The notes under the pieces were generated by a model. It was not told where the DNA came from, did no database searches, and worked only from the letters and a program-made list of their open reading frames with translations. DNA of 64,000 bases from Xylocopa sonorina (taxonomy: Eukaryota > Arthropoda > Insecta > Hymenoptera > Apidae), in assembly GCF_050948175.1 (NCBI RefSeq), contig NC_135203.1:4650001-4714000 (forward strand), given 5' to 3'. Shown here one piece after another: positions 51,012-63,259 of this stretch; positions within the stretch are counted from its first letter, which is position 1; each line of letters begins with the position of its first letter. The position numbers and the translations under genes were made by a program.

Positions 51012-52690
51012 ACATCCCTATGGGCGATCGAGTCGACCACCGAGAGGATCTCGATGGATCGTTGCTCTCAGAGCTCGCGCGAAAAAGGCTCTGCTCGAGA
51101 TGTTTCATCAAGCGCTCTGTTGGACTTTTCTGTCGATGTTGAACGAGATCTTGAGAAACACGGACATGGGCTCGCTGTAAGCTGATTCATCGCGAATCGA
51201 TAATCCGATCAGGTATACTCGTACTTAGGTATTTCGATGAAAAAGAATCGAATTGAAAGAAATTCGTATACTTCTAACCAAGTATAATCAATGGATCAGA
51301 TGTAGAAGACGATGATAAGTTGAAGTATCGTACGCTTTTAGACATTTTTCACACAGCAGACCACAGAAGTGAATTTTATAAATGAAACCACTTGTACGTT
51401 TAAAAAGTGGACGATTAATCTCGTACGTTGCTCGTGAATTATTTTAGAGAAATTTTTAAACGACGAATTCAAACGAAACACTGTGCCTTACATATACACG
51501 TTTTTCGAAGCTGTTGCAACGGATGAACCATTTACGAGAGCAATCTACGAGTAGAGAAGAGACAGAATCTCTTTCGATCTAATTGTAAGATTCTATTCAG
51601 TTGCGTGATAATATATTCACGAGTTCTCCAGAAACGACATCGAAAGGGATCCAAACGGAGCAACCGACTCGATCGCCAAAGTGTCCGCGAAAAGAAAAAA
51701 GAAAAAAAAGAAGCAAAAAACAATATAGTCACTGCCGATCAGGCGTGGCCTGGCAAAGTGTTCCTCGACACGTATCTCGCGTTGAAAAGCGAGAATCCGC
51801 GTGTTCAACGATAATCGTGGGGTGTCTATTGGTTCCTAGACTACCGTCCTCGCGCTCGTAAAGATCTCCGTGACGAAACGCACGACCCTCTTCTCTTCGC
51901 ACCGTATCTCTATTTCTCTCGAGCCCTATTTTACTCTGCGCCTCTCCTCTCGTTCCCTGAACAAGACTCGCGATGCGACGATACGAACGAGACGGAGGGG
52001 GATCTCTCTTTACCACGCGGTTAATTTATACGGGGGTAAAAGGAGAACGCAAAACCGGACAATTGGTCCGTGTCTACGGACGTAACATTCTAATGTAGTA
52101 GCGACGCGTTAGTAGCGATTTGTAAATTATTTTTATTACTCTAGACACGAGGGATTCGTCTCGAGCAAGCGTTGTTCGTTCGCGACTCGGTCGCGCCGGT
52201 GGAGTCCTCGACGAGCGAACGTCAAGGATGAAAGACTAGTCTCGAGTCCCTTGAACTCGCGTCGGGCCATTCTGTGTTTCTCTCCCTCTTTGGATCGGTC
52301 GAGTGTCGTCGTTCGTTTAATCAAACGAAACAGTGCGTCTCGTTTCTCTTCCGTTGATCGACGAGGCTCGGTTCGTTGATCGTAGACTATTATTTTTGTA
52401 TGTACAGTCCCTGGCGGTGTCTAACCGAGCCGGGGTAGATTTCTGATCTGACGATAACGAACCAGGAGGAGCAGGACTAATAAAATTCTCCCCTCCTCGT
52501 TTATTCTTTTCCGCGTCTCCTGCCTTCTCGCCCTTTTCTTCCTCTCTTCCCACTTCTTAAATCGCTGTTCGTGCACGAGTTGTCTTGAAGGAATCCGTGT
52601 ACTGCCGTGAGGGAAACGTGGCCCGAAAGACGCTGTTGTTCGTCGTTCAAGTTTTCATTTTCAGTCTGTAAGCTAATAAATGAAGGTTAA
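51012..52690 (+). other. Probable 3' UTR of the RhoGAP gene
   Basis: Follows the TGA stop. Plus-strand AATAAA hexamers occur at 52479-52484 and 52675-52680 (then 52795 and 53503), so the transcript end is unresolved. The region includes an A-rich stretch at 51.69-51.72 kb. Open frames here are short and not supported. Confidence 0.5.
52675..52680 (+). terminator. Candidate poly(A) signal of the RhoGAP gene
   Basis: AATAAA in CTAATAAATGAAG about 1.66 kb past the stop. One of several candidates; 52479-52484 is the nearest alternative. Confidence 0.3.
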
Positions 52691-53838
52691 TTTTTTTACC
52701 GCCTCGAGTATCATGTCATTACCCCTCCCTTTGATATGGAGATCGGTTCTTTATGCCGCCAGACAGTCGAGCTTTGATGTACGCACGGTAGATGAATAAA
52801 TTCTAGAGTCCTGAGTCGTGCACGCGCGAATGAAATACGAAGGAGACGGCTTGCAGGTGATCGTGAATCATAGAAATTCCTTTATTATCGATTTCCTCGC
52901 ATACAATCCTCGCGCGTCCCGAATTCGTACCGGTCGTTACAAAAATCGTCGGGACGCGCGGACATCGCGGTGTAAGACGATCGTTCGCTTTCAGCGGGTA
53001 GCAAAAATGGTGCAAAAGTGGGGAACATGGAGTTTTATCGGTTACATTTACTCTCGCGACGCAAAACCTGCGTTCTGTGTATATGTAATCTCGGTTTCTT
53101 ATTGTTTAGTATGTTTCGAAAAGGCAGAGTTGAGATATCACGAAGCGCTTTTTTTCTGTGAACCTTTGACTTTGTTTTCAAACGCTTGTTATATGGTAAT
53201 GACGAATACTTTTGACGGATTCAATTTTTAATACTGAATAATCGAAAAGAGAACAATTTTTGTGGGCGTCTCGTTAAAAGACACCAACCTCGTGTGATTC
53301 GTTCCGACTAAGAATATCGAAAATGAAACACAGGCGCACCGCAAACTAATCCACGAAACTCTATACGGGAAATACGAACCGTAAAAAGGAATTACATCGA
53401 AGAAATTTTGCGATGAACTGGAAACAGAATCTACCAAATATTGCTATAGAACTCCTATAAGAGCGATCGAAAAGCGACTTTCGATCGAGTTATTTCAGTC
53501 TAAATAAATAAGCGTCAACAATAATCCACACACAATAATTCGTACACGTACAAGAAAAAAGAGGAGGTAAAGGAAACTACGAAATTCGCGTATCGACGTT
53601 GACCCTCGAATAAAATTCATAAATAGCTTCGAAAACTATGGACGAAAGAAGAGGAGAGAAGCTTGAAAAGAACTTCTTCTCGGAAAAAAAAGAGAAAAAA
53701 ATTAGTGTTACGACACCAACAGTAACGATAATAAAAATAATATTAATAATAATAATTTCTAACGAGAGTAAAACGTTTCTCTTGTTCGAGACCAATGACA
53801 CGAGCGAAACAGGTCTCGTGTATCTCGAGTACCGCGCA

Positions 53839-53951
53839 ACATATACATATTTATATAAATTTCATCTCCGCATATTTATATATATATATAATATATTAAA
53901 ACAATCGCTAAAAAATATAAATATATTTATATATTTATATTTGTATATATA
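53839..53951. repeat. (TA)n / TATAAA-rich low-complexity block
   Basis: Dense TATATA, ATATTTATAT and AATATATAA units. Confidence 0.85.
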
Positions 53952-54092
53952 ACTCTCGCCGTTTCACGGCTAGCTGCCTACGTAGGGCTGGACGGATGCG
54001 ACGCAGTAAGTATTTTTATTTATACTTCCTTTTTTCCTCGAGCGAGGAAACGCCAAGTTAATCCTACGATGCGACGAACAAGGAGTGTACAG

Positions 54093-54180
54093 TGAAAAAT
54101 GAGGAAGGAGAGGATAAAAAGAAAAGAGAAGAGACAACGGGGGAAAGAAAAGAAGGAGAAGTGAGGAGGAAAAGAAGTTT
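54093..54180. repeat. GA-rich low-complexity tract
   Basis: Nearly pure purine on the plus strand (GGAAGGAGAGG, AAAAGAAAAGAGAAGAG, GAAGGAGAAG). Confidence 0.8.
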
Positions 54181-57100
54181 GGAAAATGTATCACGTATCC
54201 TGCGAGTTCCATGACGCGCGGCGATGCTACCACTGGAACGTCCCTCGACTTCCTGTTTTCATTTTTCCTATCTCCTTTGTTTAACGAGTAAGGGAATATT
54301 TCTGTAAAGAGGAATATTTCTCGTCGCTCCTACCAGTTGCAAAGTATGTACACGAGTCAAGAAAAATCAAGGGTGGAAAGTAATTGTGTTTCATCGTCTG
54401 GCTCGTAAGTCTGAAGCTACCGCAGTTTGAATTTTCCTACGTCTCGAAGGTATTGCTTTCATACCTGGTACAAGGCACTTGGGTAATTTAGTTTTCTCTG
54501 TTGAACGTTCGAGGGAATATCTCTGTTCTGGTGGAATATCTCTTTTTAAGAACGAAGGCACGTGTTTAAAGAAATAGTTACATGCCCGTTGAAGTACTGA
54601 ACCGTTTGAGTGCCACGGGGTTTTAGAGAAATCCAATTGGAAAAGTGCGATGGAGCACGATGGGGCTTCCAAATTTCCGCGTGTTAAAGTTCCAAGCAGC
54701 GCAAGGCTGCTGTTTTCCTATTTATCAGTAGCGAATCTTCGAATATCCAGAATGCAGTCAATTTGACTCTTCTCATCGAGTAGCTGACACGTTTAAGTAC
54801 TGCACAGAAGCAACGTGATTGCACTCTTTGGCACTCAAACGGGTTAAACGACAAGGGAATGAAATGTCACAAAAATGTAGAATAGTTGACAACGAAATGC
54901 ACTACCTGAGAACTCAGTGGATAGACGTTCCAGTAATAACACGCTCTACCCATTTACGAATTTAATACTATACCTGTAACGATTCGCCAAATCCTCGACT
55001 AAGCTTCGATCTCGCGATTCCACGCTTAGAAAAACGTTAATTAACAATCGTATTTAATCTTCTCCTCTCGGTCGCCTCTCAAACAACGCAACGCCCTCAC
55101 TATCAAGCTGTTCCGTACGTGACGTTAAATCGATAACCGAACGAACGATAATAACGCAACTGTTTGTATCGTCTGCATTTTCTAATTTCACTGCGCGAAA
55201 ATTGATCGCTATCAGATTTAATTAAATCACCCACGCCGAATACCGGATGTGTCCCGGCCTGCATCGATCACAGCGTCGCCGTTCAATTTTCCTTTTCCCG
55301 CTCAGTTCGCGAATATTTAGAGCGACGCGTTAATTTCGATTCAACAATTACACGCGTTGTTAGAACGCTACGCGCGAGTTTGATGCGGTTTATCGTTCGA
55401 TTAGATCGTTGGTAACCTCTCGCGATCCGAATGCGTATTATGCACGCGGAATGTTTGATTATAGGGTGGTCCAAGAATATTTGGTGAACGCTGTAGCAAT
55501 TCACGCGATCGAAGAATCGTTACTACACATTTTCGGTAAATTCGTTGAAATTTCAATCTCGCAAACTTTCTCGCAATCAGCTTTTATCGGTTTGTCATAA
55601 AGTATTTTAATTTCAACCTCGCGAATTGTATTTTAATTTGATAAAATCGTGAATACCCAAGGGGAAAGGAAGAATATGTAATAGACGCTACTGAGTGTAA
55701 GTATTTTAGAAAAATTAACTCGTCCGAGTAATCGATACGGCTTTAAAACAAGCTGGACCACCCGAGTGTCTGTTACGCGAAGCAACCAGACCGCAAAGGG
55801 TTAATTTCTTCTCGCTCACGACTGGAACCGCTGGGAACTTAAAGTGTAATCTCACCGAACACGATTGGTTGATTTTCTCGATCATCGAAGGATCGATATC
55901 TCTAAATCCGGCAGCATCGTTCTTATCGAGACGTAGACTTCTTTAAAGTGAGACGGAAAAGTCCGCCTTATCAACGTTACGTGTACCAACTAACTCTTCC
56001 TCTTGAAAATCGAAATTTCATAATCACGCGTCTTCCCAATTCCTCGCGCACAATTTCGCATCAGAATTTTTAAACATAGTTCAAGTAGCCAAAGATAACA
56101 ATTTCCAAAAGAACACTTACTTTCGTATTCGTACAACTAACCACAAGAATCTCGTGATTCAAATTTACTATCAACGTTTCTCTTTTCTAAAGAGAAAGAC
56201 ATGAAAAAGTTGTTACGCGTAACCGTTCATAACTGGAATTTTAATTACGTACGATCGAGAGAATTCTGATCCTTTACAGCTCCCTACTCGAATCTGAAAT
56301 CTAAAAACTAGTTACCATTTTAAGTAGTGACTTGATTGATGCCCGTAGAGTGATGCGCTGATAATATGCAACGCTACAGTAACAAGTAAATGAAATACAG
56401 AGCAGCGTGTGAAAGACGATTAAAAGGCGAGTTCTCGACGACTAATTACGTCTGACAAATACTCAAGGCTGAACAACTTCCGCGAGGACTCGCCGGAAGT
56501 TTCTGGTAAACGCCTCAGCGACAAAAGTACGCGGGGGTGGCTCGTGGACTTCCTCGGTCCACCCTTTCGAATCAGTATTGTCGCGTTGGTTCCAAGTATC
56601 GGAGTGTACGTCAGAGGCAGCCGCCCCGGGCCTTGAGCTCGAAGGTTACAACCCCCTCGAAGACGTCACAACGCCATTGGAAATTATAGCCAGGGCAATT
56701 TCCCGTCTCGATTCCTCGATCGCTTTCAACAGGGCTCATTTCCTGCGTCCCCACGGCCACCCCTTTCCCGTCACGCGATAAGACTATCGGCCCTTGCAGT
56801 TGAAACTTTTTAATCCAAGATTGTTCTTTCGTGCGCCCACGACGAGGGCGACCTTTCTTGCGGCCGGAAGTTCGCGAATAATTGCACGGACCGAACAATT
56901 ATTGGAAAACTTCCGTGCTCGCGAGCCCTGGCCTGCCTGCACCTCGTGTCTCGCTGTTCGACTCGAGCCGTTTGATCAGTCGCTGAGAAACGTTGAAGCT
57001 TATTAACCTTTTCTAACGCCACGTGTCCACTATTCTCTTTTGAGTGTGTTCGTTTCTGCGAGTGTTAACAGTCGCGCGTGAATAATCGAACGGCGATCTT

Positions 57101-57727
57101 TTTTCTTCTTTTTAAACTGTACATTGTTCTTTGAGTCGCGTTCTCTATTTGCTTGCTACTGTAGGATTGTATTTTATCAGTTTAATCTTGTATCGAGCAA
57201 TTCGTCTACGAAAATTGAGGCTACAGTTGAGTAAGAGTCAAAAGACATCTTATCTCTTAATTGTAGGTATCAGATTTGGATATATTTATGCACTGACATT
57301 CTTATTGTATCTATCATTAGTCGAGATAACCAATTCTTAATTCCCAGACCCAGATAAAGAACCATAATTAACATAAATTTCTTCTCGAAACCATAAAATT
57401 CCAGTTATACATAGACACCCAAAAAATGATCGATCTACGCCTCTGAGACAACCCTCTGAAACACCTAACAATCGCTCGACGCGACGATGCCCTTTTCAAC
57501 AAGTAGTCGCGATCGTTCTCGCAACGGTATCTGAAAAAGCTACATAGTAAAAAAAGACCGGTGGAATGATCATCCACTCTATCGTCGACGAAAGGGCTTC
57601 CTCCCGACCACGTTGCTCCGTTTCCGTTCGAAACCGAGTAACCAACTATCGCCCCGCCTCGGTTTCGTCTCGCAGCCGCCGCCTCTTTGACTTCAAAGTC
57701 GACTTCGCGTCGATTCCCGTGGTTCTT

Positions 57728-57972
57728 CTAGACCTCTGTGGAGTGCGTCTGGATGCGCACCTTTTTCTGCGAGCCGTTCCTCGAGAGGGTTGGGCTGTGC
57801 GCGGAGAAACCAGGATTGTGTATACCAAGCGGCTTTGGCTTCTTCAGGGAGCTGCGAAGCGGCGAAGCCGTGCTGGCCACGCTTCCGGACGTCGCAACGG
57901 ACGCCATCGAGCCGTTTCCGGCACCGCCAACGTAAGGCTTTCCGCTGGCGTCGGTCATCGAGATGGTACCAC
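57728..57972 (-). CDS. Terminal exon of the membrane-protein gene
   Basis: Starts with two bases completing the Gly codon opened by the previous exon (NG|GTISMTDASGK). Low-complexity Gly/Ser/Ala segment, then a basic patch, NPGF, and the C-terminus THSTEV. Confidence 0.78.
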
Positions 57973-60315
57973 CTGAAATTCGATAAGAAAAATATTTTCT
58001 CTCTCGCTACTCGTTCCACTGAAAATAAACACGCCTACGCGTTCGCACGCTCGAGTTCGTTCTAGCAAAATACACTGGGGATTGGAGCATTTTTTTTAGC
58101 GAAAATCCAGAGGGCAACGCAGGGCGTTGCAATTCGATGCACCCGCGCGTCACGTCGAAGGCATGCACCCACGTACGCGCGAGTAATATTTAAGCGCACC
58201 TGCACTCTGGCTACGAGAAAATTCGTCGTGACGTTTTAATTCACCGTGAGATACGATCGAGCACGATGCACACGCGGGTGCAATTACTTTCCATGTATGT
58301 ATCATCCGAACGTGGAGTAATGCGAAAAGCGTGCGCTTCACCTTTGCCCTCTCTTGTTCGCGATCTCTCTGTGTTTCCAATTTTCTCTTTACAACGTCCA
58401 TTTGCGTCTACTAATGCACCGTTACTCGAATATCCCTAGATTTCATTTTATAATGTCTATCAATTATCATTGGATTCAATAGCATCCAATTTCTCAGTTC
58501 AATGAAGATTGCTTTATTCGCCACCCTTTCTCTCTAAAGTGAAAGTAAATTTTTTAGGCGTCTGCAGTAGTCAAAGGATTGAAACGGATCGTTTAAGGTC
58601 AGTCAGATCTGTTTCTTTGCCAGCTATTGTCCCTTATATGTCACTTTATACTGTTCCTCGAATGTACGTACACCGCTATTCTGTCTCGACCATTATTTCT
58701 TATTTCTCTCTGCCTATCCCTCACGTACGATCAGTCTACTTGCCCTCGTCACCTTGACTCCCATCACGTTTCACATCCGAGGACATTTCTCCAAGGTATA
58801 TCGAGTTTCCATCAGCTGCTAGGCGAAGGTCCTTCGACTTCCACCCAGCGCGCAGCACCCTTCTCTCAGAGGGGAGAACCAAGAGACGTCTAACACGTGT
58901 CGATCGACGCATTCGTTGGATATTTAGCATTCGTTTCCGGTCGAGAAACACAACTCGAAAGAGTCGAAGGAAACATATGGCTCGTATTGGAAAAATTTTG
59001 ATTTGAATTACGTTGGCTGAGCTGCGTGAGATGAATTTTTATCAAGGGTTGCGCATAATATTTGCATTAAAACGTTCGGCTGTATATCTCTTTATCCTCC
59101 AAAGGATTTTTTACGGCAGAAAGTATTTTTTTTTATTTTAATAAAAATAAGCTAGAAGGTCGATCTTTCCCTTTCATTTTTTTTTTTTTTTAAATAGAAG
59201 CATACTCTATCGAGGAACAGTATCTTGCTCATTCAAGGTTCAATTACTTATGTAACCAAGTGTTACGTAAGGTAAAGGATGCTTCTTATATTTGTATTTA
59301 CAAGTGTTCTTGTATAAACGTCATAGTTGCAGTAAAATGTTCGTCTCGAAAACGAAGTATAAAAATCGTTCTCTTACTTTGTCAGTTCGTCGTTGCAGCC
59401 TTGAACGTAACCCGTTTAAAACAGTGCACCGAGGTGAAGCCCGTATTAGAATCTAAGTGGATACGATTCCCTCGTTAACCGCATAAATGGCATTCCAGAG
59501 ATGAAAAGGCTTTCCCTTCGCGTTGAAAGGTTGAAACGCTTTCTCTTTGTCCCAGAGAAATTCACCCAAAGTACGTTATTTACGCGAAACTTTCACGCGA
59601 CAAGCTACCATAGTATTTCTAAAAATCATTATTGAAACTTCTGAACCGACAAAATTTTAATTTCGACAATGCAATAATTTAAGCGCCAGCACGAGAGCAA
59701 GTTCATTTATCAGATTGAAATTTCGTGAGAATGAATAAGGTAATTGGCAAACTCTTTCACGCGCCATTACGACAAAAAGATGGTTATGCGTTGAAATTCC
59801 AGACACGTGTTCCTCACGTTTTGCAATACCTTGTCCTTTAATACAAAACGCAGCGCGGTAAAGTCATTGTTGCTCCTCGTTAGACCTTTACTCGATGACA
59901 CAATTGCGTCAAACGTTTTACAAACGCGTGTGTCCTCGAATTATAAACAAGTAGAGAAGAAAAGAAACGGATATGATACGTTAAATGAATCCCATCTAGT
60001 TGTATCTCATCTCTTAATAATATATTGCTCACGCGTGCGTATAATTGAATTTATAATGGAAGTTATAATTCGCGTAATCTAGCTTGATTAAATTTTACGT
60101 TTAAATAAAATCAAGGAAAGATTAATTAGCAATTATACGGGTATAACGAACTCACCGTTCGTTGGTTGATGTTCCCGGTAGCCTGGATTATTTATAGTGG
60201 CTGCACGAGGATCGCTGACAACCCTAATCTTCGTCGGGTCTCCACCCCGTCGAGCATAAATGCCCTCGTACACTGCGGCTACCAGCACGCCAAAGTTCAA
60301 GGCGATGGCGGCCAA
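57728..60315 (-). CDS. 3' end of a membrane-protein gene: last TM segment and cytoplasmic tail (partial)
   Basis: Two minus-strand exons join in phase: 60315-60156 (acceptor TTTGTTACAG, donor GTGAGT) and 57972-57728 (acceptor GAATTTCAG, stop TAG). The first starts with a hydrophobic helix, LAAIALNFGVLVAAVYEGIY, then an ARRGG basic stop-transfer and NNPGYREHQPTNG. The second encodes a Gly/Ser-rich stretch, SLKKPKPLGIHNPGF, SRNGSQKKVRI and a C-terminal QTHSTEV. The basic flank after the helix suggests the tail is cytoplasmic. NPGY and NPGF are related to NPxY-type adaptor motifs, and the terminal S-T-E-V fits a class I PDZ ligand (Thr at -2, Val at 0). This could be the last span of a tetraspan or another multi-pass protein; I do not recognise the family. 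The 5' exons lie beyond the right edge. The exon structure is well supported and the function is not. Confidence 0.75.
57973..60155 (-). other. Last intron of the membrane-protein gene (2.2 kb)
   Basis: GTGAGT donor to TTTCAG acceptor on the minus strand. No gene or coherent coding frame recognised inside; it holds T-rich runs near 59.13-59.19 kb. Confidence 0.7.
60156..60315 (-). CDS. Penultimate exon of the membrane-protein gene
   Basis: Phase 0 in, phase 1 out. Encodes a roughly 20-residue hydrophobic helix at its start followed by GGDPTKIRVVSDPRAATINN and PGYREHQPTN. Confidence 0.78.
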
Positions 60316-60893
60316 CTGTAACAAAACAAACGTTGATCGCCCTCATTAATAAATATCTGACGAACCAGGTTAATCACGGTGAAATCGGTTCAACCACCAA
60401 TTCTTCCGCATCGTCAACCTGATCGATTAACAAACAGAATCGAATCCAACAGGCACGGTGAAATTCTGATTCGATCTAAAAACATGGTAATTTACAGACG
60501 ATATTTTACGTAATTAGCTGATTTTTTTGAATAACATATTCAAAAAATTATCCTGGGCCTGAGGTATGCTGTTACAATTAAGAACAACGAAACGCGGTAT
60601 ACGTGCACACGTGGATGCTCGTGGTTAAGCAAAGGAACGATCAACCATTTTTACCGGTTATTAAATTAATTACAGAGCAATTATCAGAGGCAGCTTATTG
60701 TAGGAGCTGCACGAATGGGACAGCTACGCGACACGTTAGACGTAACACGGTGGTATTGTTCTGGAATTCGTAAGGTCCGCCCTCATTGTTCCACGGGAAA
60801 ATGCTTGTTACCAGCGCGTTAAATGGCTCTGTTTCCACGAAGCTAACCGATGTTGTTGTCCGTTCTTGCGAAACACGCTCGATCACCGACGAA

Positions 60894-60960
60894 GAGAGGG
60901 GTGGAACGGGTGGCGGAAGAGGAGGAGGAAGAGGAGCTGGAGGAGGAACAGGAAAGGACA
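60894..60960. repeat. GGA/GAG-rich tract
   Basis: Repeated GGAGGAGGAAGAGGAG-type units. The proline-rich minus-strand frame over it follows from this composition. Confidence 0.8.
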
Positions 60961-63235
60961 TAGAAAAGGTCGAAGGAGGAGCGGAATTTAATTAAGACGT
61001 ACAAAGGGAAGCCATTGTTTCGCCGCAATAATTAATTCGCCGCTGCTTTTTTTTTCTCCCATTGTGCCTTTCCATCAGCTTCTGCCTATCCGGTCGATGA
61101 AATGGAAGGGAAGGGAATCGGGAAAGCCAAACGTACAGCTTTGGCGACAAGTTGATTAATAACGCTGTTTCCTGGGGGCTCCTTTTATTGGCCAGTATCC
61201 ATCGTGGTTGTTCGTTAAGAAGGGTGGAATAAAAACACGCTTGATGGACGCACGATTAAACAGCGCATGCATGAAGACGTTCCGCGTCTTCGTTTGATTG
61301 ATGATGGTACTTGAACCACCGAAGCGTCTTTTTGCGAATATCCGTCCGCGATGATATCAAGAAAGTTAGAAGAAAAAGCTTTGTTTCTTCCAGCGAACCG
61401 TATCGAGCCACTGGTTTCATTATAACGGTGAAATTTTCCCTTTTCCTAGAAAAATCGCCGGCTAACATCTCTCTTTATCGATGTCACGCTACGAGCTATA
61501 CGATCCTTATATTTCTCCGACGCTTTGCCAATGATATTTCCAACGACCACGAGATCGTCGCGACTTATCATTACGTCGCTACTAAATCGAAGATGGATTT
61601 TACCTTGCCCTGTTTTTGTTTGTTCACTTTATCCAATTCGATCTCGTCCTTGGCCTCTCGCAGAAGGCTGCGTCTCTTCTTTTCTATCATCTTGAATTCC
61701 GGATTATTGGATACCCGCAACGGCGATTGTCACACGTAACGGGGATAAAAGGCCACTCGTGAAATCTACATACGCCTCACGGCCATTTTATATCCGCGGA
61801 GCAGATGGTGGGTAATTCTCCGTCACTAATTTCCCGACGTCACTTTTTACTATATTATTTCTTATTTTTATCTCTGGCGCCTTATATACGTGTATACTGA
61901 TCTCTTTAATTTTTTACACTGTAATGAAATACTTCAGTATCGGTAAAACTCTTTGAATATTAATTAATTGCGACGGAGGAGGACGATCAGAGATTTTTCA
62001 GGATTAAATAACCGTAGAGTGGCTATTTAAGTTGCTCCACCGATTAATCGTGTAATAGTATCGATGGATAACCCGTATCGATCTCGTATTTCACCGTAGC
62101 ACGCTACCAAACGGTAACCCGTTCAACAACTCCCGACATACGAAACACACAACGATCCTTGCGAAACGCTTTTCGTTTTCACAGCTGCGATGTGCTTTGA
62201 TAAACCAGAACACGACGTATCAACCGGCGAAATTAAAAAAGAACGTCTGCTCGTTGATAATCCAGAAATTAAGGTCCCCCGATCCGATAAACGTTTCACT
62301 ATCCGTTTGCGTCTATTGGAATCCACTCTGACCACTGTGCGTAATTTTATCAGATCACCGTGCCAGGGAATGGAAATACCCAGCTGATAAAAAATTCATC
62401 GGAAAATCACTCGCGATTAAATGAGCACATTATATAACGTTCAATAATATGTTTTCCAATTTTCAAATTTACGAGAAAATTCATTAGTTTACATCACAAA
62501 TATCCGGAGCTCGCGACAGGTTTAAACAAAAAAAAACACTCTTCTAACGAATTAATTAATGCAAACAAAGTTCACCAACGTTTCAAACGAGTGTCGTCGA
62601 TTCACAGGTAAAGTCACTGGCGACTGGCCGATAATCGGCGTTTAATTAGGCCCGCGATCGTCGCCGTTCGAACGAATAACCCAGGAAAGGGACGAGCGCC
62701 GGGAGCCACTGTGCGCGACCGTGGAAACGCGGCAAGTTCGACCGACAGAAACGAATGGTGAACGGGGGCACGAACGAGAACTGGCTGGCGAACGATCCGC
62801 GCCAAAACGTTCACTGAGGGTCCACCGATGTCGTCTCATTGTTTTTAAAGTGTCCAACAGCCGTGGATGCTCTGACACATACTAACTAAGCCCGGCAGGG
62901 GGGCTTAACGAGACACCTGCGAGCTGTTCCTGATCAGGTGGCCTTTAAGTATTTAATTCCCCGATCGTACGGCTCGAGTGTACACGTTTCGCGCCTTGTT
63001 TAAAATCTGCGTACGTACACTCGCTTTGGAAAGGGAAACGCGCGGCTGGATTATCGGAGGTGGGATCGGAGGTGGCTGGAAATCGATTCGATCGCCGGAT
63101 CGATCGCGCGTTAATTGGCCCCGAGGCGGTTCAGAAAATTTGCTGAATGGGCTATCGCGAGCGAAACGAGTCCATCTAGGTTCGACGTAACGTGATGGGT
63201 GTCTAATTATGCTACGCTGTTGTTGTGTACCGTGA

Positions 63236-63259
63236 TTACGTCAGCTGATAGTGACGTAA
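63236..63259. repeat. Inverted repeat of CRE-type half-sites
   Basis: TTACGTCA and TGACGTAA are exact reverse complements separated by the 8 bases GCTGATAG. Confidence 0.75.

Larger units (their letters stand above)
52700..57700. other. Intergenic region between two convergent genes
   Basis: Lies between the 3' ends of the plus-strand RhoGAP gene and the minus-strand membrane-protein gene. It has an AT-rich block at 53.84-53.95 kb, a GA-rich tract at 54.09-54.18 kb and a GC-rich patch at 56.6-57.0 kb. No gene recognised; 3' UTRs of both neighbours may extend in. Confidence 0.4.

Noticed and set aside
57566..58065. Plus-strand frames over the terminal exon of the right-hand gene
   Set aside because: Antisense shadows; the minus-strand frame has matching splice phases and a coherent tail.
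60695..60961. Minus-strand proline-rich frame considered as an upstream exon of the membrane-protein gene
   Set aside because: The proline run comes from the GGA/GAG tract, the frame ends in a stop before any donor, and it lacks a transmembrane segment.
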